Assembly: GCA_947493945.1 (NCBI GenBank) | Contig: CANLSR010000006.1 | Location: forward strand, 152,106 to 216,105 | Direction of reading: 5' to 3' | Length of the DNA: 64,000 bases | Origin: an uncultured bacterium | GTDB lineage: Bacteria; Bacteroidota; Rhodothermia; Rhodothermales; Rubricoccaceae | Shown here: one piece after another, positions 34,939 to 43,878 of the stretch | Layout: every line of letters begins with the position of its first letter | Position numbering within the stretch: position 1 is the first letter of the stretch | The notes under the pieces: model-generated | Told to the model about the DNA's origin: nothing | The model's database searches: none | The model's input: the letters and a program-made list of their open reading frames with translations, nothing else | Translations under genes and position numbers: made by a program

Positions 34939-36465
34939 ATGACCCGCATCCTGTTGTCCCTCAGCCTGTTGGGGATCGTAGCCTCGGCCCATGCGCAAAC
35001 CCCTCGGGACACGCTGGAGGCCCAGCTGGCCCAGGCCCCCGGCGACGCCCAGGCGCGCCGGGCGCTCTCGGACCTGCTCGTCGCCCAGGGCCAGCCCGCC
35101 GCGGCCGTGCCGCACCTGGCGTGGCTGTCCGACCACGCCCCGCGCGACCTGGCGCTCCACCGGAGGCTCGCCCAGACGCTGCTGTGGTCCGACCAGCCGG
35201 CCCGGGCCGCCCGGGTGCTGGCCGAGGTCGTCGCCCTCGACCCGGCCGACGTCGAGGCGCGCGTCCAGATCGCCGAGATCGTCACCTGGGACGGCGGCGC
35301 CGACCGCGCCGTGGCCCTGCTGGCGCCCGTCGCCGACGCGCACCCCGACGACGCGCGCCTGCACCGGGCCCTGGCCTTTGCCCTGATCGCCGCCGACGAC
35401 GACCGCGCCCGCGCCCAGACCACGCGCGCGCTGGCGCTGGCCCCCGACGACGCCGGCCTCTTGGTCGAGGGCGCCGCCCTGGAGCGCTGGCAGGGCGACT
35501 GGCGACGGGCCCAGCGGCGCCTGCGCCGCGCGCTCCGCCAGCCGCTCACCGACCCGCAGCGGGCCCGCGTGCAAACGCTGCAGGCGAGCGTCGGCGAGGT
35601 CTCGGCGGCGACCGTCACCACGACGGCCGTCCGCACGAGCGACTCCAACGGCGTTACCCGCGTCGAGACGCCGGGCCGCGTGTCGGTGCCCCTCAACGGC
35701 CGGTGGACGGTCGGCGCCGAACTCGTGGGCCACCGGATCCAGGACGCGACCGCCAGCGCGACGGGGCTGGCCGTCGCGCCGCTCGTGGTCTTCCGCCCCT
35801 CGCCCGCGTTCCAGGCCGAGGCGGTGGCGGGGCTGGCAGGCGGGGCCGGGGCGGCGCTCCACGCCCGCGTCTCGGGCCAGCGCGTCTGGACCCGGCGCGG
35901 GTTCGCGCTCGCCCGGCTGACGGCGGCCACCCAGCAGGCCACCGAGGCCGTCGACGCGCTCGGCCTCGGCCTGCGCCGGACGAGCCTGACGGCCGAGGGC
36001 TACGCCGAGCCGTCGGCGTCGCTCGTGTTGAACGGGCTGCTGGGCGGGCTGGCCTATTCCGACGGCAACCGCCGCGTCCAGGCCTCGCTCGCCGCGCGCT
36101 GGCTGCCGGTCTCGGCCGGCCGCCGCGACGGGGGGGCGCCGGTGGCGTCGGCCGGCCTCGCCGTGGGCGGCGTCTACGAGGACGCCCAGACGGTCTACCC
36201 CGACGCCCGGCCGTACTACACGCCCGACGGCCTGCTCACCACGTCGGCCGGGCTGGCCGTCCGCGTCGCGCCGGCGCCGGGCCTGCGCCTGGACGGCACG
36301 GTGGGCGTCGCCCGCCAGTCGGCCGGGGCGACGTCGCTGGCCTACGGCGCGGTCGCCGCGTTTGACCGCGGGCCGCAGGCGGTCCGCCTGGAGGTCCGCC
36401 GCACCGGCTCCTCGGCGTACTCGGCCGACGTCGTCGGGCTGACGGTCCGGTTCCGCCTGCCATGA
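34939..36465 (+). CDS. PelB-like outer-membrane exporter (TPR plus beta-barrel)
   Basis: 508 residues from ATG 34939. Signal peptide LSLLGIVASAHAQ. Residues ~25-215 form a TPR superhelix: at least four 34-residue repeats with A-x-L-L-x-A-P pattern, e.g. LAEVVALDPADVEARVQIAE and LAPVADAHPDDARLHRALAF. Residues ~220-508 alternate hydrophobic strands and end in LTVRFRLP, the signature of an outer-membrane barrel. The architecture is that of PelB/PgaA/BcsC-type exporters, which guide a polysaccharide through the outer membrane. It is much shorter than P. aeruginosa PelB (about 1190 residues), which has many more TPRs. It overlaps the GH114 gene by 4 bp. Confidence 0.75.
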   Translation: MTRILLSLSLLGIVASAHAQTPRDTLEAQLAQAPGDAQARRALSDLLVAQGQPAAAVPHLAWLSDHAPRDLALHRRLAQTLLWSDQPARAARVLAEVVALDPADVEARVQIAEIVTWDGGADRAVALLAPVADAHPDDARLHRALAFALIAADDDRARAQTTRALALAPDDAGLLVEGAALERWQGDWRRAQRRLRRALRQPLTDPQRARVQTLQASVGEVSAATVTTTAVRTSDSNGVTRVETPGRVSVPLNGRWTVGAELVGHRIQDATASATGLAVAPLVVFRPSPAFQAEAVAGLAGGAGAALHARVSGQRVWTRRGFALARLTAATQQATEAVDALGLGLRRTSLTAEGYAEPSASLVLNGLLGGLAYSDGNRRVQASLAARWLPVSAGRRDGGAPVASAGLAVGGVYEDAQTVYPDARPYYTPDGLLTTSAGLAVRVAPAPGLRLDGTVGVARQSAGATSLAYGAVAAFDRGPQAVRLEVRRTGSSAYSADVVGLTVRFRLP

Positions 36466-37328
36466 CCCGCTTTCTCTCCGCTCTGATTCTGCTCGCCACG
36501 CTCGCCGCCTGCGCGCCGCCGCCGCCCGACTACGACGCGGCCGTCGACCGCGCGGCGCGGCGGGCGGCGCTCACGCGCGCCCAGACGTTCGCTACGGTGC
36601 TGTCGCGCCGCGCCGCGCTCGACAGCCTGGCCGCCTACGACCTGGTGATCCTGGACCCCGACGCCTACCAAGCCGCCGACCTGGCCGCGCTCCGCGCCGG
36701 CGGCGTCCAGACGCTGGGCTACGTCAACGTGGGCGAGCTGGAGGACTGGCGGCGCTTTGCCGGCCGCGTGGACCCGGCCTGGGTGCTGGGCGAGAACCCC
36801 AACTGGCCCGGCCACCGCTTCGTCGACGCCCGCCAGCCCGGGTGGCGGGCGCTGGTGGTGGACGAAGTCGCGGCCGGGGTCGTGGGGAAAGAGTTCGACG
36901 GGCTGTTCCTGGACATGGCCGACGTGGCCGCGCCCAGCCTGTTCCCCGAGACCGCCGGCGGCGTCGTGGCCTTGATCCGCGCGCTCCGCCAGGCGTACCC
37001 GACGCACCTGCTGGTCCTCAACCGCGGCCTGTTCTTGCTGGACAGGGTGGGGCCGGACCTCGACGGCCTGCTGGTGGAGGGCGCCTGGGGCCGCCTCGAC
37101 TTCGCCTCCGGCCGCTACATCCGCACGCCCGACGACGAGAGGGACCATCTGCTCTCGGCCCTGGGCGCGTTCCGCGACGCCACCGGAGGCGCGACCTTCG
37201 TGATCGACTACGCCGACACCCCCGGGCTCCGCGCCCACATCCGCTCGTCCGCCCGCCGTGCCCAGATCCCCGTCTTCGTCAGCACGACCGCCCTGGCCGA
37301 CCTCCCGGCCGCCAGTGACGGCCGCTAG
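36462..37328 (+). CDS. GH114-family lipoprotein, PelA hydrolase-like (endo-alpha-1,4-polygalactosaminidase family)
   Basis: 288 residues from ATG 36462, overlapping the previous gene by 4 bp. Lipoprotein signal (LILLATLAAC, Cys at ~17). The TIM-barrel of glycoside hydrolase family 114 is evident: YDLVILDPDAY, then TLGYVNVGELEDW with the acidic pair, ANW-type loop, and FDGLFLDMADVA. PelA's N-terminal hydrolase cleaves Pel, a partially deacetylated galactosamine-rich polymer; this gene carries only that domain, with the deacetylase on the DUF2194 gene. It probably trims polymer or controls its release at the periplasmic or surface face. Confidence 0.82.
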   Translation: MTRFLSALILLATLAACAPPPPDYDAAVDRAARRAALTRAQTFATVLSRRAALDSLAAYDLVILDPDAYQAADLAALRAGGVQTLGYVNVGELEDWRRFAGRVDPAWVLGENPNWPGHRFVDARQPGWRALVVDEVAAGVVGKEFDGLFLDMADVAAPSLFPETAGGVVALIRALRQAYPTHLLVLNRGLFLLDRVGPDLDGLLVEGAWGRLDFASGRYIRTPDDERDHLLSALGAFRDATGGATFVIDYADTPGLRAHIRSSARRAQIPVFVSTTALADLPAASDGR

Positions 37329-38577
37329 CGCGCCGCGCGCCGACGTGGCGCTGGTGCTGGAGGGCACCTGGCCCTACGCCATCGGCGGCGTCTCGACCTG
37401 GGTCGACGGGCTGGTCCGCGGGCTGCCGGGCGTCCGGTTCGGCGTGGCGCACCTGTACGCCGGCGACGCGCCCGGCCCCGCCCGGCTGGCGGTCCCCGAG
37501 AACGTGGTCTGGCGCCGCGACCTGGGCCTGCCCGACGACCTGGCCGCGGTCGACCCTGGCGCGCTGGCGGCGGCGATGCCCGAGGCCGGCCTGGTCCACG
37601 CGCTCTCGACCGGCTTCGCCGGCCTGGTCGGCGCCGAGGCCCGGCGCCAGCGGGGCGTGCCGCTGGTGGTGACCGAGCACGGCGTCTACTGGCACGAGAT
37701 CGACAGGGGCGCGCCGGAGCTGGAGACGGGCCTGAGGGTGCTGGGCGCCGACGTGTCCGGCGGCAACCCGTGCGCCAGCCGGGCCGGCTGGGTGGCCCGG
37801 TTCCAGGACTACGCGCGCGCCGCCTACGCCGCCGCCGACGTGGTGACGACGGTGACGGAGGCCAACCGCGCCTTGCAGTCCGTTGTTGGATTCGATGATG
37901 CCATCGTCATCCCCAACGGCGTCCGCCGGCCGCTGGGGGAGGGGCCGCTCGGCGCGGACGAGCTGGCTCGCCTCGACCCGTCGGCTCGTCTGGCGGCCGA
38001 CTTCCGCGTGGGGTTCGTGGGCCGCGTGACGCCGCTCAAGGACGTGCACGCGGTGGTGCGCGCCGTGGCCCGGCTGCCGGCGCCCGGCGCGCGCCTGCAC
38101 CTGATCGGCCCCACCGACGACCCCGAGTACGCCCAGAGCTGCCGCGCGCTGGCGGAGCGGCTGGGCGTGGCCGACCGCGTCCACCTGACCGGCGTCCAGC
38201 CGGTGGGCCTGTGGCTGCGCCACCTCGACGCGGTGGCGCTCGCGAGCCGCAGCGAGGCCGAGCCGCTGGCGCTCTTGGAGGCCATGGCCGCCGGCGTGCC
38301 CGTCGTGGCCCCCGACGTGGGCGGCGTCCGCGCGCTCGTCGCCGGCGGCGGCGGCCCGCCGGCCGGGGTCGTGCTGGACGCCGCACCCGACCTCGCCCCG
38401 CCGCTGGCGGACGCGCTCGGCCGGCTCGCGGCCTCGCCGCCGCTCCGCGCCCGGCTCGGCGGCGCCGGCCGCCAGCGCGCGGCGTCGCGGTCGGTCGAGG
38501 CCGTCGCCCGGCAGTATGGGGCGCTGTACCAACGGCTGGGCGTGGCGGCCCCCGCCGCGCCGGCGCGGTCGGGGTAG
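37315..38577 (+). CDS. PelF-like GT4 glycosyltransferase
   Basis: 420 residues from GTG 37315, overlapping the GH114 gene by 14 bp. The N-terminus VALVLEGTWPYAIGGVSTWV is nearly the PelF consensus (LLLEGTWPYVRGGVSSW). The C-terminal half is a GT4 GT-B domain: VGRVTPLKDVHAVVRAV and the EX7E motif EAEPLALLE followed by AMAAGVPVVAPDVGG. PelF is the cytosolic UDP-GalNAc/GlcNAc-using polymerase that works with PelG at the membrane. This copy is ~85 residues shorter than P. aeruginosa PelF, mainly in the middle. A second PelF-like gene follows, which is unusual. Confidence 0.85.
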   Translation: MTAASAPRADVALVLEGTWPYAIGGVSTWVDGLVRGLPGVRFGVAHLYAGDAPGPARLAVPENVVWRRDLGLPDDLAAVDPGALAAAMPEAGLVHALSTGFAGLVGAEARRQRGVPLVVTEHGVYWHEIDRGAPELETGLRVLGADVSGGNPCASRAGWVARFQDYARAAYAAADVVTTVTEANRALQSVVGFDDAIVIPNGVRRPLGEGPLGADELARLDPSARLAADFRVGFVGRVTPLKDVHAVVRAVARLPAPGARLHLIGPTDDPEYAQSCRALAERLGVADRVHLTGVQPVGLWLRHLDAVALASRSEAEPLALLEAMAAGVPVVAPDVGGVRALVAGGGGPPAGVVLDAAPDLAPPLADALGRLAASPPLRARLGGAGRQRAASRSVEAVARQYGALYQRLGVAAPAAPARSG

Positions 38578-38724
38578 GGCACGGCGGGCGCCGCGGCCCA
38601 CGGCCCAGGCCCGCGAGGCGGAACCGCGACGTTCCGAAACGGCGGGCCATACGCGGGCCGGGCCGGTGCGGCAGAAGGCGGCCGCCGCCCGGCCGATACC
38701 GGGGGCGGACCTCCCGCTCTCGCC

Positions 38725-40290
38725 ATCGCTGCCCGCCGCCTGTCCGTCCTGCTCACCACCGAGGGCACGTACCCGTTCGAGGGCGGCGGCGTGACCTCGT
38801 GGGCCGACACCGTGCTCCGGGGCCTGCCCGAGGTCGACGTGCACCTGCTCGCGGTGACGGGCTCGACGACGCTCCGACTCCAAAAGGAGCTCCCGCCGCA
38901 CGTCCGCTCCGTGCAGGCCGTGCCGCTGTTCGGGGCCGCCGAGCCGACCGAGTTCACGCGCTGGGGCGAGCCGTTCGCCAGCACGGTGCTGCGCCGCGCG
39001 CGGACGGTGCCGAGCGTCGTCGAGCGGCGGTTCGTGCCGCTGCTGAGCCGGCTGCTGGAGGCGCTAGAGCGGCCCGAGCAAGCCGGCTGGGCCGAGGCCG
39101 AGCTGATCCGCGACCTCAACCGCTACTTCGTCCGGTTCGACCACCGGGCCTCGTTCCGCTCCGAGGGCACCTGGCGCGCCTTCCGCGACACGGTCCTGGC
39201 CCAGGAGGCCGGCTCCGACGTCGGGGTCACCCTGGGCGACTTGGTCCAGGCCCTCCGCTGGCTCTACAGCTTCCTGCTGCCGATCACGATGCCGGTGCCC
39301 CAGGCCGACCTCACGCACGCGACGCTGGCCGGCTTCGCCGGGCTGGCGGGCGTGGTCGCCAAGCTCGAGCGCGGCACGCCGCTCTTGGTCACCGACCACG
39401 GCATCTACCTCCGCGAGCGCTACATCGCGATGTCGGGCGCGGCCGACTCGTTCTTCCTCAAGCGGTTCCTGCTGCGCCTGGTGCACCTCGTCAGCCGCGT
39501 GTGCTACGTCGCCGCCGACCAGGTGTCGCCGGTGTGCCACCACAACACCCGCTGGGAGCGGCGGATGGGCGTCTCCGACGACCGGATCGAGACCATCTAC
39601 AACGGGATCGACACCGACCGTTTCCGGCCGCCCGAGACCGAACCCCAGCGCCGCCGCCCGACCGTCGTGGCGGCCGCCCGCGTGTTCCCGCTCAAGGACA
39701 TCGAGACGCTGATCCGGGCCTGCGACGTGGCGCGCCGCCGCGTGCCCGACGTCCACGTCGTCGTCCACGGCGACCACGGGGTGGACGAGCCCTACACCGC
39801 CCGCTGCCAGGCGCTCGTGGACGCGCTCGGCGTGCGCGGCCACTTCACGTTCGCCGGCCACCACGACACGCCGTCGGAGCTGTACCACGAGGGCGACGTG
39901 TTCGCGCTCTCGTCCATCTCCGAGGGCTTCCCGTTCTCGGTGATCGAGGCGATGGCGTGCGGCCGGCCCGTCGTGGCCACCGACGTGGGCGGCGTCGGGG
40001 AGGCGCTGGCGGGCGGCGTCGGCGTCGTGGTGCCGCCGCGCGGGTTCGAGGCGTTGGGCGACGGGCTGGCGGACCTGCTCCTGGACCCCGGCCGCCGCTC
40101 CGCCCTGGGCCGGCGCGGCCGCCAGCGGGCCGTGGAGGCGTTCGGGGTCGGGCGGATGCTCGACGCCTACCGCGCGTCCTACTTCCGGCTGGCGGGCGGC
40201 GCGGGCGCCGCCCCGGCCCGGACCGGTCGCGCCCCGCGCGCGGCGGCGCCCGCGCGGCGGCGCGACCGGTTGGAGCCGGTCGAGGCCTAG
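38725..40290 (+). CDS. Second PelF-like GT4 glycosyltransferase, non-standard start
   Basis: The conserved N-terminus LSVLLTTEGTYPFEGGGVTS lies before the first ATG/GTG/TTG of the frame (GTG 38791), so translation should start further up. Candidates are ATC 38725 or CTG 38740. The frame is open back to the TAG that ends the preceding glycosyltransferase (38577), so the two genes are in phase. GT4 motifs are intact: ARVFPLKDIETLIRA and EX7E in SEGFPFSVIEAMACGRP. A ~130-residue insert in the N-terminal GT-B half (about 80-210) resembles the helical insert of canonical PelF better than the first copy does. It may be the polymerase, with the first copy acting as a primer or partner enzyme. About 522 residues from 38725. 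Confidence 0.78.
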   Translation: MAARRLSVLLTTEGTYPFEGGGVTSWADTVLRGLPEVDVHLLAVTGSTTLRLQKELPPHVRSVQAVPLFGAAEPTEFTRWGEPFASTVLRRARTVPSVVERRFVPLLSRLLEALERPEQAGWAEAELIRDLNRYFVRFDHRASFRSEGTWRAFRDTVLAQEAGSDVGVTLGDLVQALRWLYSFLLPITMPVPQADLTHATLAGFAGLAGVVAKLERGTPLLVTDHGIYLRERYIAMSGAADSFFLKRFLLRLVHLVSRVCYVAADQVSPVCHHNTRWERRMGVSDDRIETIYNGIDTDRFRPPETEPQRRRPTVVAAARVFPLKDIETLIRACDVARRRVPDVHVVVHGDHGVDEPYTARCQALVDALGVRGHFTFAGHHDTPSELYHEGDVFALSSISEGFPFSVIEAMACGRPVVATDVGGVGEALAGGVGVVVPPRGFEALGDGLADLLLDPGRRSALGRRGRQRAVEAFGVGRMLDAYRASYFRLAGGAGAAPARTGRAPRAAAPARRRDRLEPVEA

Positions 40291-40443
40291 CGCGGCCCGG
40301 CGGGCTCGCCGAATCCTCGCGGTGCCGCGTGGCGCGTTGGGGGGCCGAGACACGCCCGCGGGCCTCGGTCGGCCCCGGCCCCGCGCGGCCGGGCGCGAGA
40401 TGTCACAGGCCCGTCGTTACCTTGGAGTCCAGCCCTCGATCCC

Positions 40444-40704
40444 ATGTTAGGACTCCGATCCGGCCACACGCCCAAGCCGCGCGGCTTCGGCTACGAGCCC
40501 CGCTTTTACGACCCCGACGCCGAGGACCGGCGCAAGCGCCAGCTCGCGTTCGTCCGCCCCAGCGAGCGCCGGCAGCGCACGACCAAGCAGCCCCAGTTCG
40601 TCGCCGTCGGGCTCGGGCTGGTGCTGGCCTTCTACCTGTTCCTCAACATCGAGGGCATCGTCGAGCGCGTGACGGCCTTCGGCGGCTGGTTTTTCGGCGG
40701 ATAA
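40444..40704 (+). CDS. Small single-pass membrane protein upstream of mutL
   Basis: 86 residues from ATG 40444. Soluble basic N-terminus with YEPRFYDPDAEDRRKRQ, then one transmembrane helix (FVAVGLGLVLAFYLFLNI). Short proteins of this layout (x-PR-Y-P-RYYDP ... single TM) are common in Bacteroidota genomes, often beside mutL or rhomboid genes. Function unknown. It ends 3 bp before the mutL start, so it is almost certainly co-transcribed with mutL. Confidence 0.8.
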   Translation: MLGLRSGHTPKPRGFGYEPRFYDPDAEDRRKRQLAFVRPSERRQRTTKQPQFVAVGLGLVLAFYLFLNIEGIVERVTAFGGWFFGG

Positions 40705-40707
40705 CCC

Positions 40708-42693
40708 ATGGCCACGCCAGACCGCCAGCCCGGCGAGAGCGGGGCCACCGACGGGCTGATCCGGGCCCTCCCGGACACGCTCGCGAGCAAGATCGCGGCG
40801 GGCGAGGTGGTCCAGCGCCCCGCCAACGCGCTCAAGGAGCTGATGGAGAACGCGCTCGACGCCGGGGCCAGCCGCCTGGACGTGACGCTCAAGAAGGCCG
40901 GCAGCGAGCTGATCCAGGTCGCCGACGACGGCTGCGGCATGGGCCCGGCCGACGCGCTCGCCGCCTTCGGGCGGCACGCGACGAGCAAGATCCGCCGGTT
41001 CGAGGACCTGGAGCGCCTGCGCACGCTCGGGTTCCGCGGCGAGGCGCTGGCGTCGGTCGCGTCGGTGGCCCAGGTGGAGCTCACCACGCGCCGCCAGGGC
41101 GACGAGGTGGCCACGCGCGTCCGCGTCGAGGGCGGGGAGGTGGCGGCGTCCGGGCCGTGCGCGGCGCCGGAGGGCACCACGATCTCGGTCCGCAACCTGT
41201 TCTACAACGTGCCCGCGCGGCGCGCCTTCCTCAAGAGCGCGGCGACCGAGTTCAAGCACTTGGTCGAGACGTTCCAGTCCTTGGCGCTCTCGCACCCCGG
41301 GGTCGCCTTCTCGCTCGTCCACGACGACACCGAGGTGTGGCGGCTGGCGGGCGCCGACGCCGACGCGCTGGCGCTCCGGCTGGACGCGCTGGCGGGCGGC
41401 GGGCTCGACGGCCAGACGGTGGCCGTCGAGGAGTCCACGAGCTACCTGTCGGTGCGCGGGCTGGTGGCCCGGCCCGCGCGCGCGCGCCGGAGCCGGGGCG
41501 AGCAGTACCTGTTCGTCAACGGCCGCTACGTCCGGAGCCGCCAGCTCGACCACGCCGTCGCGGGCGCCTTCGGGGCGCTCCTGCCCGAGCGCCACCACGC
41601 GCTCTACGCGCTGTTCCTGGAGGTCGACCCGCGCCACGTCGACGTCAACGTGCACCCGACCAAGACCGAGGTCAAGTTCGACGACGACCGCGGCGTCTAC
41701 AGCTTCCTCAAGGCCGTCGTCAAGCGGTCCCTGGCGCAGGACGGCGTCGGGGTGGCGTTCCAGCCGGACGCGCCGCGCGTGGCCCCGCGGACGGGCCCTC
41801 CGGCCTCGGCCAGCTCGGTGCTGGAGGAGTCGCCGGACCTGCCGATGGGCGACGGCTCCGGGTTCGCGCCGCCGTTCGCGCCGCCGCCCGCCGCGCCGCC
41901 GCCCACGAGCGCGACGCCGAGCGGGCGGGGGGACGGCCCGCCGCCGACGGTCCGGCTGGAGGCCGGCTCGGGCGCCGGCGCCATGCCCGACCGGCCGTCC
42001 GCCCGGCCGCTGGGGGCCCCGCCGGCGCCGGCCGCCAGCGCGGCGCCCGAGCCGGCCCCGTCCGGCCCGATCCCGTCGGGCCTGGGCCCCGCCCCGGCCT
42101 CGACCGACGACCTCGACCCCGGCCCGGACCGGACGCTGTGGCAGCTCCACGGCCGCTGGCTCCTCTCGCCCGTCCGCTCGGGCCTGTTGGTGGTGGACCA
42201 GCGCGCGGCGCACGAGCGGATCCTCTACGAACGCGCGCTGGCGTCGATGGAGGGCGGCATGGCGCCGAGCCAGCAGCTGCTGTTCCCGTTCACCGTGACG
42301 CTGGGCGCCGGCGACCGGGCGCTGCTGGCCGAGATCCTGCCCGACCTCCGGGCGCTGGGCTTCGACATGGAGGCGCCCGAGGGCAGGCCCGTCCTGGTGC
42401 GCGGCGTCCCCGCCGACGTGACGCTGGGCCACGAGCGCGACGTCCTGGACGACCTGCTCGACCAGTACCGCCAGAACCGCGACGCGCTCCACCTCGGCGC
42501 GCGCGACAACCTGGCCCGCAGCATGGCCTCGCGCAGCGCCATCCGCCCCGGCCACCCGCTCGGCCCGGTCGAGGCGCGCTCGCTCGTCGACCAGCTGTTC
42601 GCCTGTGACGACCCGTTCTCGGACCCGGCCGGCCGGCCGACCATGACCCGGATGTCGAGCGACGAGATCGAACGCCGCTTTCGCCCGATGTGA
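40708..42693 (+). CDS. mutL: DNA mismatch repair protein MutL
   Basis: 661 residues from ATG 40708. N-terminal GHKL ATPase motifs: AGEVVQRPANALKELMENAL, then DAGA, DDGCGMGPADA, and GFRGEALAS. A Pro/Ala-rich linker spans ~350-460. The C-terminal dimerisation domain carries VVDQRAAHERILYE, which fits the endonuclease motif DQHA(x)2E(x)4E except that the His is Arg. The C-terminal zinc-site motif is degenerate too (DPAGRPT instead of CPHGRP). Endonuclease activity is therefore uncertain. The protein couples MutS recognition to downstream repair. mutS is not in the window. Confidence 0.95.
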   Translation: MATPDRQPGESGATDGLIRALPDTLASKIAAGEVVQRPANALKELMENALDAGASRLDVTLKKAGSELIQVADDGCGMGPADALAAFGRHATSKIRRFEDLERLRTLGFRGEALASVASVAQVELTTRRQGDEVATRVRVEGGEVAASGPCAAPEGTTISVRNLFYNVPARRAFLKSAATEFKHLVETFQSLALSHPGVAFSLVHDDTEVWRLAGADADALALRLDALAGGGLDGQTVAVEESTSYLSVRGLVARPARARRSRGEQYLFVNGRYVRSRQLDHAVAGAFGALLPERHHALYALFLEVDPRHVDVNVHPTKTEVKFDDDRGVYSFLKAVVKRSLAQDGVGVAFQPDAPRVAPRTGPPASASSVLEESPDLPMGDGSGFAPPFAPPPAAPPPTSATPSGRGDGPPPTVRLEAGSGAGAMPDRPSARPLGAPPAPAASAAPEPAPSGPIPSGLGPAPASTDDLDPGPDRTLWQLHGRWLLSPVRSGLLVVDQRAAHERILYERALASMEGGMAPSQQLLFPFTVTLGAGDRALLAEILPDLRALGFDMEAPEGRPVLVRGVPADVTLGHERDVLDDLLDQYRQNRDALHLGARDNLARSMASRSAIRPGHPLGPVEARSLVDQLFACDDPFSDPAGRPTMTRMSSDEIERRFRPM

Positions 42694-42819
42694 CCTGGGC
42701 CCGGAGGCGTCGCCGCCGGCGCCGCGGCGCCCCGGTCGGCAGAGACCGCCAGCGCGGAGGCGCGGTCTGAATCCCCGCCCCTCGGCCGGACGTTGAGGCC
42801 CCACGCTCGCCCCCGACCC

Positions 42820-43878
42820 GTGACCGACCCGACTCTCTCCCGGCCGCCGGCCCCCGCCCCCGACCGCCCCGAGGCCCTGGCCGACGCGTGGCCCGCCGCC
42901 CGCGTGATGCCGCTGGTCGGGTGGATGGAGCGCAACCGGTTCCACCCGCTGCTGGCGGCGCTGCTGGTGTTCGTGCTCGCCTTCGTCCTGTTCCAGGCCG
43001 TCATCGCGCCGCTGGTGATCGGCGTGGGCGTGGTCCTGGACATGATGGGGAGCGGCCAGACCACGGCGCCCACGCCGGCCGACATCATGGAGCAGCTGAC
43101 GAGCAACCTGCCGCTGCTGATGACGGCCAACACCGTCGGCCAAGTGGTCGGGTTCGGGCTGCTGGCGTGGGCGGTGGCCCGGCTCCACACGTCGCGGGCA
43201 GGCGAGTTCCTGCGCGTCCGCCGGCCGGACGCGGCGGGGCTCGGGCTGGCGGCGCTCGGCTGGGTGGCCCTCTACCCGGCGGTGCTCTGGACGGGCCAGC
43301 TCAACGCGTCGATCCCGCTGCCGGAGTCGGTCCGCGTGCTGGAGCAGACCCAGGTGGACCTGATCGAGGGGCTCCTGCTGGGCAACGAGCTCAACGCGTT
43401 CTTCCTGTTCGTGGCCCTCGCGCTCACGCCCGCCATCTGCGAGGAGCTGTTGTTCCGGGGCTACCTCCAGCGCCAGGTGGAGCGGGGGATGGGGACCGTC
43501 GCCAGCATCGTGCTCGTGGGCGTCCTGTTCGGGCTCTACCACCTCCGGCTGAGCCAGGCGATCCCGCTGTCGCTCTTGGGCGTCTACCTCGGGTTCGTGG
43601 TCTGGGCCACGGGGAGCTTGTGGGCCGGCGTGCTGGTGCACCTGCTCAACAACGGGCTCGCCGTCGCCGCCGCGGCCGCGGCCCGCCAGTCGCCCGAGGT
43701 CGACCTGGAGGCCATCGAGGCGGCCGGCGTGCCGTGGTACTTTGGCGTGCTCGGGCTCCTGGTCGTGGCCGTGCTCGCGCGCGTCATGATCACCCGCCGC
43801 CTCGGCATCGCCGGGCCCGAGCCGGACTCGCGCCCGGTCCCCGTCTCGCCCCCCTCCTCCGTCCCGCTCCCGACATGA
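42820..43878 (+). CDS. CPBP-family intramembrane metalloprotease
   Basis: 352 residues from GTG 42820 (a TTG at 42793 would add nine residues). Eight hydrophobic segments. The CPBP/Abi active-site motifs lie around residues 205-285: ICEELLFRGYL (EExxxR motif), FGLYHLRL (His of motif 2), and VLVHLLNN (His of motif 3). The family includes Rce1-type CAAX proteases and bacteriocin-immunity proteins; substrates in bacteria are mostly unknown. It overlaps the DUF2007 gene by 4 bp (ATGA), and cdsA follows, so it belongs to an operon also containing envelope lipid synthesis. Confidence 0.9.
   Translation: MTDPTLSRPPAPAPDRPEALADAWPAARVMPLVGWMERNRFHPLLAALLVFVLAFVLFQAVIAPLVIGVGVVLDMMGSGQTTAPTPADIMEQLTSNLPLLMTANTVGQVVGFGLLAWAVARLHTSRAGEFLRVRRPDAAGLGLAALGWVALYPAVLWTGQLNASIPLPESVRVLEQTQVDLIEGLLLGNELNAFFLFVALALTPAICEELLFRGYLQRQVERGMGTVASIVLVGVLFGLYHLRLSQAIPLSLLGVYLGFVVWATGSLWAGVLVHLLNNGLAVAAAAAARQSPEVDLEAIEAAGVPWYFGVLGLLVVAVLARVMITRRLGIAGPEPDSRPVPVSPPSSVPLPT

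Noticed and set aside
29200..40290. Classical PgaABCD or cellulose operon
   Set aside because: No GT2 synthase or PilZ domain; GH114, PelF-type GT4 and PelG-type transporter point to Pel.
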